Assembly (NCBI GenBank): GCA_963691705.1 | Contig: OY829537.1 | Span: forward strand, 54,536,304 to 54,600,303 | DNA length: 64,000 bases | Reading direction: 5' to 3' | Source: Viola odorata | Lineage: Eukaryota > Streptophyta > Magnoliopsida > Malpighiales > Violaceae | Shown: positions 51,501-62,828 of the stretch, in pieces | How the letters are laid out: the number at the start of each line of letters is the position of its first letter | Position numbering within the stretch: position 1 is the stretch's first letter | Notes under the pieces: model-generated | Databases searched by the model: none | What the model was told of the DNA's origin: nothing | Seen by the model: the letters and a program-made list of their open reading frames with translations, nothing else | Program-made: the position numbers and the translations under genes

Positions 51501-54018
51501 AGACAACATGTGCGGACGTGACCAGACACAACATTAATAACACGAGGTGGGGGCGTGACCCTTCACAACGCTTAAGAGATGACATGTGCGGACGTGACCA
51601 GACACAATATTAAAAACACGATGTGGGGACGTGACCCTTCATAACGCTTAACAGACGATATATGCGGACGTGACCAGACACAACATTATCAGACGACATG
51701 TGTGGACGTGACCAGACACAACATTAACAACACGATGTGGGGCCGTGACCTTTCACAACACTTAACAGAAAACATATGCATACGTGACCAGACACAACAT
51801 TATCAGACGAATGTGCGGACGTAACCAAACACAACATTAACAACACGATGTGGGGACGTGACCTTTCACAACGCTTAACAGATAACATGTGCGGACATGA
51901 CCTGACACAACATTATATGACGACTGTGCAGACGTGACCAGACACAACATTAAAAACATGATGTGGGGACGTGACCCTTCACAACGCTTAACAAACAACA
52001 TGTGCGGAAGTGACCAGACACAACATTATCAGACGACTGTGCGGACGTGATCCTTCACAATCCTTAAGAGATGACATGTGCGGATGTGACCAGACACAAC
52101 ATTATCAGACGACATGTGTGGACGTGACCAGACACAACATTAACAACACGATGTGGGGCCGTGACCTTTCACAACACTTAACAGAAAACATATGCATACG
52201 TGACCAGACACAACATTATCAGACGAATGTGCGGACGTAACCAAACACAACATTAAGAACACGATGTGGGGACGTGACCAGACACAACATTAACAACACG
52301 ATGTGGGGACGTGACCTTTCACAACGCTTAACAGACAATATGTGCGGACGTGACCTGACACAACATTATATGACGACTGAGCAGACGTGACCAGACACAA
52401 CATTAAAAACATGATGTGGGGACGTGACCCTTCACAACGCTTAACAAACAACATGTGCGGACGTGACCAGACACAACATTATCAGACGACATGTGTGGAC
52501 GTGACCAGACACAACATTAAGAACACGATGTGGGGCCGTGACCTTTCACAACACTTAACAGAAAACATATGCATACGTGACCAGACACAACATTATCAGA
52601 CGAATGTGCGGACGTAACCAAACACAACATTAAGAACACGATGTGGGGACGTGACCCTTCACAACGCTTAACAGACAACATGTGCGGAAGTGACCAGACA
52701 CAACATTATTAGACGACTGTGCGGACGTGATCCTTCACAATCCTTAAGAGATGACATGTGCGGATGTGACCAGACACAACATTATCAGACGACATGTGTG
52801 GGCGTGACCAGACACAACATTAAAACCACGATGTGGGGACGTGACCTTTCACAACGCTTAACAGACAACATGTGCGGACGTGACCTGACACAACATTATA
52901 TGACAACTGTGCAGACGTGACCAGACACAGCATTAAAAATATGATGTGGGGACGTGACCCTTCACAACGCTTAACAGACAACATGTGCGGACGTGACCAG
53001 ACAAAACCATTAAAAACACGATGTGAGGGCGTGACCCTGCACAACGCTTAACAGACAACATGTGCGGAAGTGACCAGACACAACATTATCCGACGACATG
53101 TGCGTACCTGACCAAACACAACATTAAATACACGATGTGGGGACGTGACCCTTCACAACGCTTGACAGACAACATGTGCGGAAGTGACAAGACACAACAT
53201 TATCAGACGAATGTGCGGACGTGACCAAACACACCATTAAAAACACGATGTGGGGACGTGACCCTTCACAACGCTTAACAGACAACATGTGCGGACGTGA
53301 CCAGACACAACATTAATAACACGAGGTGGGGGCGTGACCCTTCACAACGCTTAAGAGATGACATGTGCGGACGTGACCAGACACAATATTAAAAACACGA
53401 TGTGGGGACGTGACCCTTCATAACGCTTAACAGACGATATATGCGGACGTGACCAGACACAACATTATCAGACGACATGTGTGGACGTGACCAGACACAA
53501 CATTAACAACACGATGTGGGGCCGTGACCTTTCACAACACTTAACAGAAAACATATGCATACGTGACCAGACACAACATTATCAGACGAATGTGCGGACG
53601 TAACCAAACACAACATTAACAACACGATGTGGGGACGTGACCTTTCACAACGCTTAACAGATAACATGTGCGGACATGACCTGACACAACATTATATGAC
53701 GACTGTGCAGACGTGACCAGACACAACATTAAAAACATGATGTGGGGACGTGACCCTTCACAACGCTTAACAAACAACATGTGCGGAAGTGACCAGACAC
53801 AACATTATCAGACGACTGTGCGGACGTGATCCTTCACAATCCTTAAGAGATGACATGTGCGGATGTGACCAGACACAACATTATCAGACGACATGTGTGG
53901 ACGTGACCAGACACAACATTAACAACACGATGTGGGGCCGTGACCTTTCACAACACTTAACAGAAAACATATGCATACGTGACCAGACACAACATTATCA
54001 GACGAATGTGCGGACGTA
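50461..54018 (+). repeat. 1,779-base tandem duplication (two copies)
   Basis: Copies 50461-52239 and 52240-54018, about 47 monomers each. Both start with AAGAACACG Q, R head, then AGACACAAC, a hybrid R/Q join (GGGGACGTGACCAGACAC). Both share TTATTAGACGAC, GTGTGGGCGTGACC, TTATCCGACGAC and CAGATAACATGTGCGGACATG. The second copy restores GATGTGGGGCCG where the first has GATGTAGGGCCG. Confidence 0.84.
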
Positions 54019-57000
54019 ACCAAACACAACATTAAGAACACGATGTGGGGACGTGACCCTTCACAACGCTTAACAGACAACATGTGCGGAAATGACCAGA
54101 CACAACATTATCAGACGACATGTGTGGACGTGACCAGACACAACATTAACAACACGATGTGGGGCCGTGACCTTTCACAACACTTAACAGAAAACATATG
54201 CATACGTGACCAGACACAACATTATCAGATGAATGTGCGGACGTAACCAAACACAACATTAACAACACGATGTGGGGACGTGACCTTTCACAACGCTTAA
54301 CAGACAACATGTGCGGACGTGACCTGACACAACATTATATGACAACTGTGCAGACGTGACCAGACACAGCATTAAAAATATGATGTGGGGACGTGACCCT
54401 TCACAACGCTTAACAGACAACATGTGCGGACGTGACCAGACAAAACCATTAAAAACACGATGTGAGGGCGTGACCCTGCACAACGCTTAACAGACAACAT
54501 GTGCGGAAGTGACCAGACACAACATTATCCGACGACATGTGCGTACCTGACCAAACACAACATTAAATACAAGATGTGGGGACGTGACCCTTCACAACGC
54601 TTGACAGACAACATGTGCGGAAGTGACAAGACACAACATTATCAGACGAATGTGCGGACGTGACCAAACACACCATTAAAAACACGATGTGGGGACGTGA
54701 CCCTTCACAACGCTTAACAGACAACATGTGCGGACGTGACCAGACACAACATTAATAACACGAGGTGGGGGCGTGACCCTTCACAACGCTTAAGAGATGA
54801 CATGTGCGGACGTGACAAGACACAATATTAAAAACACGATGTGGGGACGTGACCGTTCATAACGCTTAACAGACGATATATGCGGACGTGACCAGACACA
54901 ACATTATCAGACGACATGTGTGGACGTGACCAGACACAACATTAACAACACGATGTGGGGCCGTGACCTTTCACAACACTTAACAGAAAATATATGCATA
55001 CGTGACCAGACACAACATTATATGACGACTGTGCAGACGTGACCAGACACAACATTAAAAACATGATGTGGGGACGTGACCCTTCACAACGCTTAACAAA
55101 CAACATGTGCGGAAGTGACCAGACACAACATTATCAGACGACTGTGCGGACGTGATCCTTCACAATCCTTAAGAGATGACATGTGCGGGTGTGACCAGAC
55201 ACAACATTATCAGACGACATGTGTGGACGTGACCAGACACAACATTAACAACACAATGTGGGGCCGTGACCTTTCACAACACTTAACAGAAAACATATGC
55301 ATACGTGACCAGACACAACATTATCAGACGAATGTGCGGACGTAACCAAACACAACATTAACAACACGATGTGGGGACGTGACCTTTCACAACGCTTAAC
55401 AGACAACATGTGCGGACGTGACCTGACACAACATTATATGACAACTGTGCAGACATGACCAGACACAGCATTAAAAATATGATGTGGGGACGTGATCCTT
55501 CACAACGCTTAACAGACAACATGTGCGGACGTGACCAGACAAAACCATTAAAAACACGATGTGAGGGCGTGACCCTGCACAACGCTTAACAGACAACATG
55601 TGCGGAAGTGACCAGACACAACATTATCAGACGACTGTGCGGACGTGATCCTTCACAATCCTTAAGAGATGACATGTGCGGATGTGACCAGACACAACAT
55701 TATCAGACGACATGTGTGGACGTGACCAGACACAACATTAAGAACACGATGTGGGGCCGTGACCTTTCACAACACTTAACAGAAAACATATGCATACGTG
55801 ACCAGACACAACATTATCAGACGAATGTGCGGACGTAACCAAACACAACATTAAGAACACGATGTGGGGACGTGACCCTTCACAACGCTTAACAGACAAC
55901 ATGTGCGGAAGTGACCAGACACAACATTATCAGACGACTGTGCGGACGTGATCCTTCACAATCCTTAAGAGATGACATGTGCGGATGTGACCAGACACAA
56001 CATTATCAGACGACATGTGTGGACGTGACCAGACACAACATTAAGAACACGATGTGGGGCCGTGACCTTTCACAACACTTAACAGAAAACATATGCATAC
56101 GTGACCAGACACAACATTATCAGACGAATGTGCGGACGTAACCAAACACAACATTAACAACACGATGTGGGGACGTGACCTTTCACAACGCTTAACAGAT
56201 AACATGTGCGGACATGACCTGACACAACATTATATGACGACTGTGCAGACGTGACCAGACACAACATTAAAAACATGATGTGGGGACGTGACCCTTCACA
56301 ACGCTTAACAAACAACATGTGCGGAAGTGACCAGACACAACATTATCAGACGACTGTGCGGACGTGATCCTTCACAATCCTTAAGAGATGACATGTGCGG
56401 ATGTGACCAGACACAACATTATCAGACGACATGTGTGGACGTGACCAGACACAACATTAACAACACGATGTGGGGCCGTGACCTTTCACAACACTTAACA
56501 GAAAACATATGCATACGTGACCAGACACAACATTATCAGACGAATGTGCGGACGTAACCAAACACAACATTAAGAACACGATGTGGGGACGTGACCCTTC
56601 ACAACGCTTAACAGACAACATGTGCGGAAATGACCAGACACAACATTATCAGACGACATGTGTGGACGTGACCAGACACAACATTAACAACACGATGTGG
56701 GGCCGTGACCTTTCACAACACTTAACAGAAAACATATGCATACGTGACCAGACACAACATTATCAGATGAATGTGCGGACGTAACCAAACACAACATTAA
56801 CAACACGATGTGGGGACGTGACCTTTCACAACGCTTAACAGACAACATGTGCGGACGTGACCTGACACAACATTATATGACAACTGTGCAGACGTGACCA
56901 GACACAGCATTAAAAATATGATGTGGGGACGTGACCCTTCACAACGCTTAACAGACAACATGTGCGGACGTGACCAGACAAAACCATTAAAAACACGATG

Positions 57001-58687
57001 TGAGGGCGTGACCCTGCACAACGCTTAACAGACAACATGTGCGGAAGTGACCAGACACAACATTATCCGACGACATGTGCGTACCTGACCAAACACAACA
57101 TTAAATACAAGATGTGGGGACGTGACCCTTCACAACGCTTGACAGACAACATGTGCGGAAGTGACAAGACACAACATTATCAGACGAATGTGCGGACGTG
57201 ACCAAACACACCATTAAAAACACGATGTGGGGACGTGACCCTTCACAACGCTTAACAGACAACATGTGCGGACGTGACCAGACACAACATTAATAACACG
57301 AGGTGGGGGCGTGACCCTTCACAACGCTTAAGAGATGACATGTGCGGACGTGACAAGACACAATATTAAAAACACGATGTGGGGACGTGACCGTTCATAA
57401 CGCTTAACAGACGATATATGCGGACGTGACCAGACACAACATTATCAGACGACATGTGTGGACGTGACCAGACACAACATTAACAACACGATGTGGGGCC
57501 GTGACCTTTCACAACACTTAACAGAAAATATATGCATACGTGACCAGACACAACATTATATGACGACTGTGCAGACGTGACCAGACACAACATTAAAAAC
57601 ATGATGTGGGGACGTGACCCTTCACAACGCTTAACAAACAACATGTGCGGAAGTGACCAGACACAACATTATCAGACGACTGTGCGGACGTGATCCTTCA
57701 CAATCCTTAAGAGATGACATGTGCGGGTGTGACCAGACACAACATTATCAGACGACATGTGTGGACGTGACCAGACACAACATTAACAACACAATGTGGG
57801 GCCGTGACCTTTCACAACACTTAACAGAAAACATATGCATACGTGACCAGACACAACATTATCAGACGAATGTGCGGACGTAACCAAACACAACATTAAC
57901 AACACGATGTGGGGACGTGACCTTTCACAACGCTTAACAGACAACATGTGCGGACGTGACCTGACACAACATTATATGACAACTGTGCAGACATGACCAG
58001 ACACAGCATTAAAAATATGATGTGGGGACGTGATCCTTCACAACGCTTAACAGACAACATGTGCGGACGTGACCAGACAAAACCATTAAAAACACGATGT
58101 GAGGGCGTGACCCTGCACAACGCTTAACAGACAACATGTGCGGAAGTGACCAGACACAACATTATCAGACGACTGTGCGGACGTGATCCTTCACAATCCT
58201 TAAGAGATGACATGTGCGGATGTGACCAGACACAACATTATCAGACGACATGTGTGGACGTGACCAGACACAACATTAAGAACACGATGTGGGGCCGTGA
58301 CCTTTCACAACACTTAACAGAAAACATATGCATACGTGACCAGACACAACATTATCAGACGAATGTGCGGACGTAACCAAACACAACATTAAGAACACGA
58401 TGTGGGGACGTGACCCTTCACAACGCTTAACAGACAACATGTGCGGAAGTGACCAGACACAACATTATCAGACGACTGTGCGGACGTGATCCTTCACAAT
58501 CCTTAAGAGATGACATGTGCGGATGTGACCAGACACAACATTATCAGACGACATGTGTGGACGTGACCAGACACAACATTAAGAACACGATGTGGGGCCG
58601 TGACCTTTCACAACACTTAACAGAAAACATATGCATACGTGACCAGACACAACATTATCAGACGAATGTGCGGACGTAACCAAACAC
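53612..58687 (+). repeat. 2,538-base tandem duplication (two near-identical copies)
   Basis: Copies at about 53612-56149 and 56150-58687. All private variants I compared occur in both at the same offset: GGAAATGACC (54088, 56626), CAGATGAATG, ATACAAGATG, GTGACAAGACACAATATT, GACCGTTCATAAC, GCGGGTGTGACC, ACACAATGTGGGGCCG, GCAGACATGACC and GTGATCCTTCACAACGC. No private difference was noticed. The ends are approximate because flanking modules are themselves similar. Confidence 0.85.
55600..56150 (+). repeat. 303-base HOR (eight monomers), about two units
   Basis: Unit 55600-55902 is P R P Q R P Q R (37, 39, 38, 37, 39, 37, 37, 39). The second unit starts at 55903 and diverges near 56153, where AAGAACACG becomes AACAACACG. 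An R directly after the first P (GTGATCCTTCACAATCC) means the unit is two trimers plus a P-R dimer. Confidence 0.9.
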
Positions 58688-58890
58688 AACATTAAGAACA
58701 CGATGTGGGGACGTGACCCTTCACAACGCTTAACAGACAACATGTGCGGAAGTGACTAGACACAACATTATCAGACGACTGTGCGGACGTGATCCTTCAC
58801 AATCCTTAAGAGATGACATGTGCGGATGTGACCAGACACAACATTATCAGACGACATGTGTGGACGTGACCAGACACAACATTAAAACCA
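58138..58890 (+). repeat. 303-base HOR, about 2.5 units
   Basis: Units start at 58138, 58441 and 58744. The third carries GTGACTAGACAC and switches at AAAACCACG into the block that follows at 58.9 kb. Related 303-base steps occur at 47155-47458 and 52379-52682. It has gained a unit relative to the 55.6-kb copy. Confidence 0.9.
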
Positions 58891-60145
58891 CGATGTGGGG
58901 ACGTGACCTTTCACAACGCTTAACAGACAACATGTGCGGACGTGACCTGACACAACATTATATGACAACTGTGCAGACGTGACCAGACACAGCATTAAAA
59001 ATATGATGTGGGGACGTGACCCTTCACAACGCTTAACAGACAACATGTGCGGATGTGACCAGACAAAACCATTAAAAACACGATGTGAGGGCGTGACCCT
59101 GCACAACGCTTAACAGACAACATGTGCGGAAGTGACCAGACACAACATTATCCGACGACATGTGCGTACCTGACCAAACACAACATTAAATACACGATGT
59201 GGGGACGTGACCCTTCACAACGCTTGACAGACAACATGTGCGGAAGTGACAAGACACAACATTATCAGACGAATGTGCGGACGTGACCAAACACACCATT
59301 AAAAACACGATGTGGGGATGTGACCCTTCACAACCCTTAACAGACAACATCTGCGGACGTGACCAGACACAACATTAATAACACGAGGTGGGGGCGTGAC
59401 CCTTCACAACGCTTAAGAGATGACATGTGCGGACGTGACCAGACACAATATTAAAAACACGATGTGGGGACGTGACCCTTCATAACGCTTAACAGACGAT
59501 ATATGCGGACGTGACCAGACACAACATTATCAGACGACATGTGTGGACGTGACCAGACACAACATTAACAACACGATGTGGGGCCGTGACCTTTCACAAC
59601 ACTTAACAGAAAACATATGCATACGTGACCAGACACAACATTTTCAGACGAATGTGCGGACGTAACCAAACACAACATTAACAACACGATGTGGGGACGT
59701 GACCTTTCACAACGCTTAACAGACAACATGTGCGGACGTGACCTGACACAACATTATATGACGACTGTGCAGACGTGACCAGACACAACATTAAAAACAT
59801 GATGTGGGGACGTGACCCTTCACAACGCTTAACAAACAACATGTGCGGAAGTGACCAGACACAACATTATCAGACGACTGTGCGGACGTGATCCTTCACA
59901 ATCCTTAAGAGATGACATGTGCGGATGTGACCAGACACAACATTATCAGACGACATGTGTGGACGTGACCAGACACAACATTAACAACACGATGTGGGGC
60001 CGTGACCTTTCACAACACTTAACAGAAAACATATACATACGTGACCAGACACAACATTATCAGACGAATGTGCGGACGTAACCAAACACAACATTAAGAA
60101 CACGATGTGGGGACGTGACCCTTCACAACGCTTAACAGACAACAT
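58888..60145 (+). repeat. Satellite segment collinear with 52.8-54.1 kb
   Basis: Matches 52.75-54.25 kb at an offset of 6,062. Private changes include GGATGTGACCAGACAAAACC near 59051, ACAACCCTTAACAGACAACATCTG near 59333-59352, CATTTTCAG near 59641 and CATATACATACG near 60032. No gene. Confidence 0.75.
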
Positions 60146-61433
60146 GTGCGGAAGTGACCAGACACAACATTATCAGACGACATGTGTGGACGTGACCAGA
60201 CACAACATTAACAACACGATGTGGGGCCGTGACCTTTCACAACACTTAACAGAAAACATATGCATACGTGACCAGACACAACATTATCAGACGAATGTGC
60301 GGACGTAACCAAACACAACATTAACAACACGATGTGGGGACGTGACCTTTCACAACGCTTAACAGACAACATGTGCGGACGTGACCTGACACAACATTAT
60401 ATGACAACTGTGCAGACGTGACCAGACACAGCATTAAAAATATGATGTGGGGACGTGACCCTTCACAACGCTTAACAGACAACATGTGCGGACGTGACTA
60501 GACAAAACCATTAAAAACACGATGTGAGGGCGTGACCCTGCACAACGCTTAACAGACAACATGTGCGGAAGTGACCAGACACAACATTATCCGACGACAT
60601 GTGCGTACCTGACCAAACACAACATTAAATACACGATGTGGGGACGTGACCCTTCACAACGCTTGACAGACAACATGTGCGGAAGTGACAAGACACAACA
60701 TTATCAGACGAATGTGCGGACGTGACCAAACACACCATTAAAAACACGATGTGGGGACGTGACCCTTCACAACGCTTAACAGACAACATGTGCGGAAGTG
60801 ACCAGACACAACATTATCAGACGACATGTGTGGACGTGACCAGACACAACATTAACAACACGATGTGGGGCCGTGACCTTTCACAACACTTAACAGAAAA
60901 CATATGCATACGTGACCAGACACAACATTATCAGACGAATGTGCGGACGTAACCAAACACAACATTAACAACACGATGTGGGGACGTGACCTTTCACAAC
61001 GCTTAACAGACAACATGTGCGGACGTGACCTGACACAACATTATATGACAACTGTGCAGACGTGACCAGACACAGCATTAAAAATATGATGTGGGGACGT
61101 GACCCTTCACAACGCTTAACAGACAACATGTGCGGACGTGACCAGACAAAACCATTAAAAACACGATGTGAGGGCGTGACCCTGCACAACGCTTAACAGA
61201 CAACATGTGCGGAAGTGACCAGACACAACATTATCCGACGACATGTGCGTACCTGACCAAACACAACATTAAATACACGATGTGGGGACGTGACCCTTCA
61301 CAACGCTTGACAGACAACATGTGCGGAAGTACCAAGACACAACATTATCAGACGAATGTGCGGACGTGACCAAACACACCATTAAAAACACGATGTGGGG
61401 ACGTGACCCTTCACAACGCTTAACAGACAACAT
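60146..61433 (+). repeat. 644-base tandem duplication (two copies, about 17 monomers each)
   Basis: Copies 60146-60789 and 60790-61433. Both run from a GGAAGTG P through GTGTGGACG, GTGGGGCCG, CATATGCATACG, GTGCAGACG, AGACAAAACC, GTGAGGGCG, TTATCCGACGAC and GTACCTGACC. The first has GTGACTAGACAAAACC; the second has GGAAGTACCAAGAC, a one-base shift. Confidence 0.85.
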
Positions 61434-62452
61434 GTGCGGACGTGACCAGACACAACATTAATAACACGAGGTGGGGGCGTGACCCTTCACAACGCTTAAG
61501 AGATGACATGTGCGGAAGTGACAAGACACAATATTAAAAACACGATGTGGGGACGTGACCCTTCATAACGCTTAACAGACGATATATGCGGACGTGACCA
61601 GACACAACATTATCGGACGACATGTGTGGAGGTGACCAGACACAACATTAACAACACGATGTGGGGCCGTGACCTTTCACATCACTTAACAAAAAACATA
61701 TGCATACGTGACCAGACACAACATTATATGACGACTGTGCAGACGTGACCAGACACAACATTAAAAACATGATGTGGGGACGTGACCCTTCACAACGCTT
61801 AACAAATAACATGTGCGGACGTGACTTGACACAACATTATCAGAGGACTGTGTAGACGTGACTAGACACAGTATTAAAAATATGATGTGGGGACGTGACC
61901 AGATACAACATTATCAGACGACTGTGCGGAAGTGACCAGACATAGCATTAAAAACACGATGTGGGGACGTGACCATTCACAACGCTTAAGAGATGACATG
62001 TGCGGACGTGACCAGACACAATATTAAAAACACGATGTGGGGACGTGACCCTTCACAACGCTTAACAGACAACATGTGCGGAAGTGACCAGACACAACAT
62101 TATCAGACGACTGTGCGGACGTGACTAGACATAGCATTAAAAACACGATGTGGGGACGTGACCATTCACAACGCTTAAGAGATGACATGTGCGGACGTGA
62201 CCAGACACAACATTACCAGACGGCATATGAGGACGTGACCAGACACAACATTAACAACACGATGTGGGGACGTGACCTTTCACAACGCTTAACAAATAAC
62301 ATGTGCGGACGTGACTTGACACAACATTATCAGAGGACTGTGTAGACGTGACTAGACACAGTATTAAAAATATGATGTGGGGACGTGACCCTTCACAACG
62401 CTTAACAGACAACATGTGCGGACGTGACCAGACACAATATTATCAGACGACT
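61434..62452 (+). repeat. Scrambled satellite segment with a 490-base repeat
   Basis: Modules that elsewhere lie apart are joined here. The segment with CAAATAAC, CTTGACAC, AGAGGACTGTGTAGACG and CACAGTATT occurs at about 61800-61890 and again 490 bases on. Rare changes cluster here: GTGTGGAGGTGACC, TTTCACATCACTTAACAAAAAAC and GACCAGATACAAC. No gene or RNA seen. Confidence 0.72.
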
Positions 62453-62828
62453 GTTCGGACGTGACCAAACACAACATTATCAGACGAATGTGCGGAAGTG
62501 ACCAGACACAACATTATCCGACGACATGTGCGTACCTGACCAAACACAACATTAAATACACGATGTGGGGACGTGACCCTTCACAACGCTTGACAGACAA
62601 CATGTGCGGAAGTGACAAGACACAACATTATCAGACGAATGTGCGGACGTGACCAGACACAATATTATCAGACGAATGTGCGGAAGTGACCAGACACAAC
62701 ATTATCCGACGACATGTGCGTACCTGACCAAACACAACATTAAATACACGATGTGGGGACGTGACCCTTCACAACGCTTGACAGACAACATGTGCGGAAG
62801 TGACAAGACACAACATTATCAGACGAAT
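62453..62828 (+). repeat. 188-base tandem duplication (two units of five monomers)
   Basis: Units 62453-62640 and 62641-62828, each P P Q R P: P (ATTATCAGACGAAT), P with TTATCCGACGACAT, Q with GTACCTGACC, R with CTTGACAG, P with GACAAGAC. They differ in the first P (GTTCGGAC and AAACACAAC versus GTGCGGAC and AGACACAATATT). Two P monomers in a row break the usual trimer order. Confidence 0.88.
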
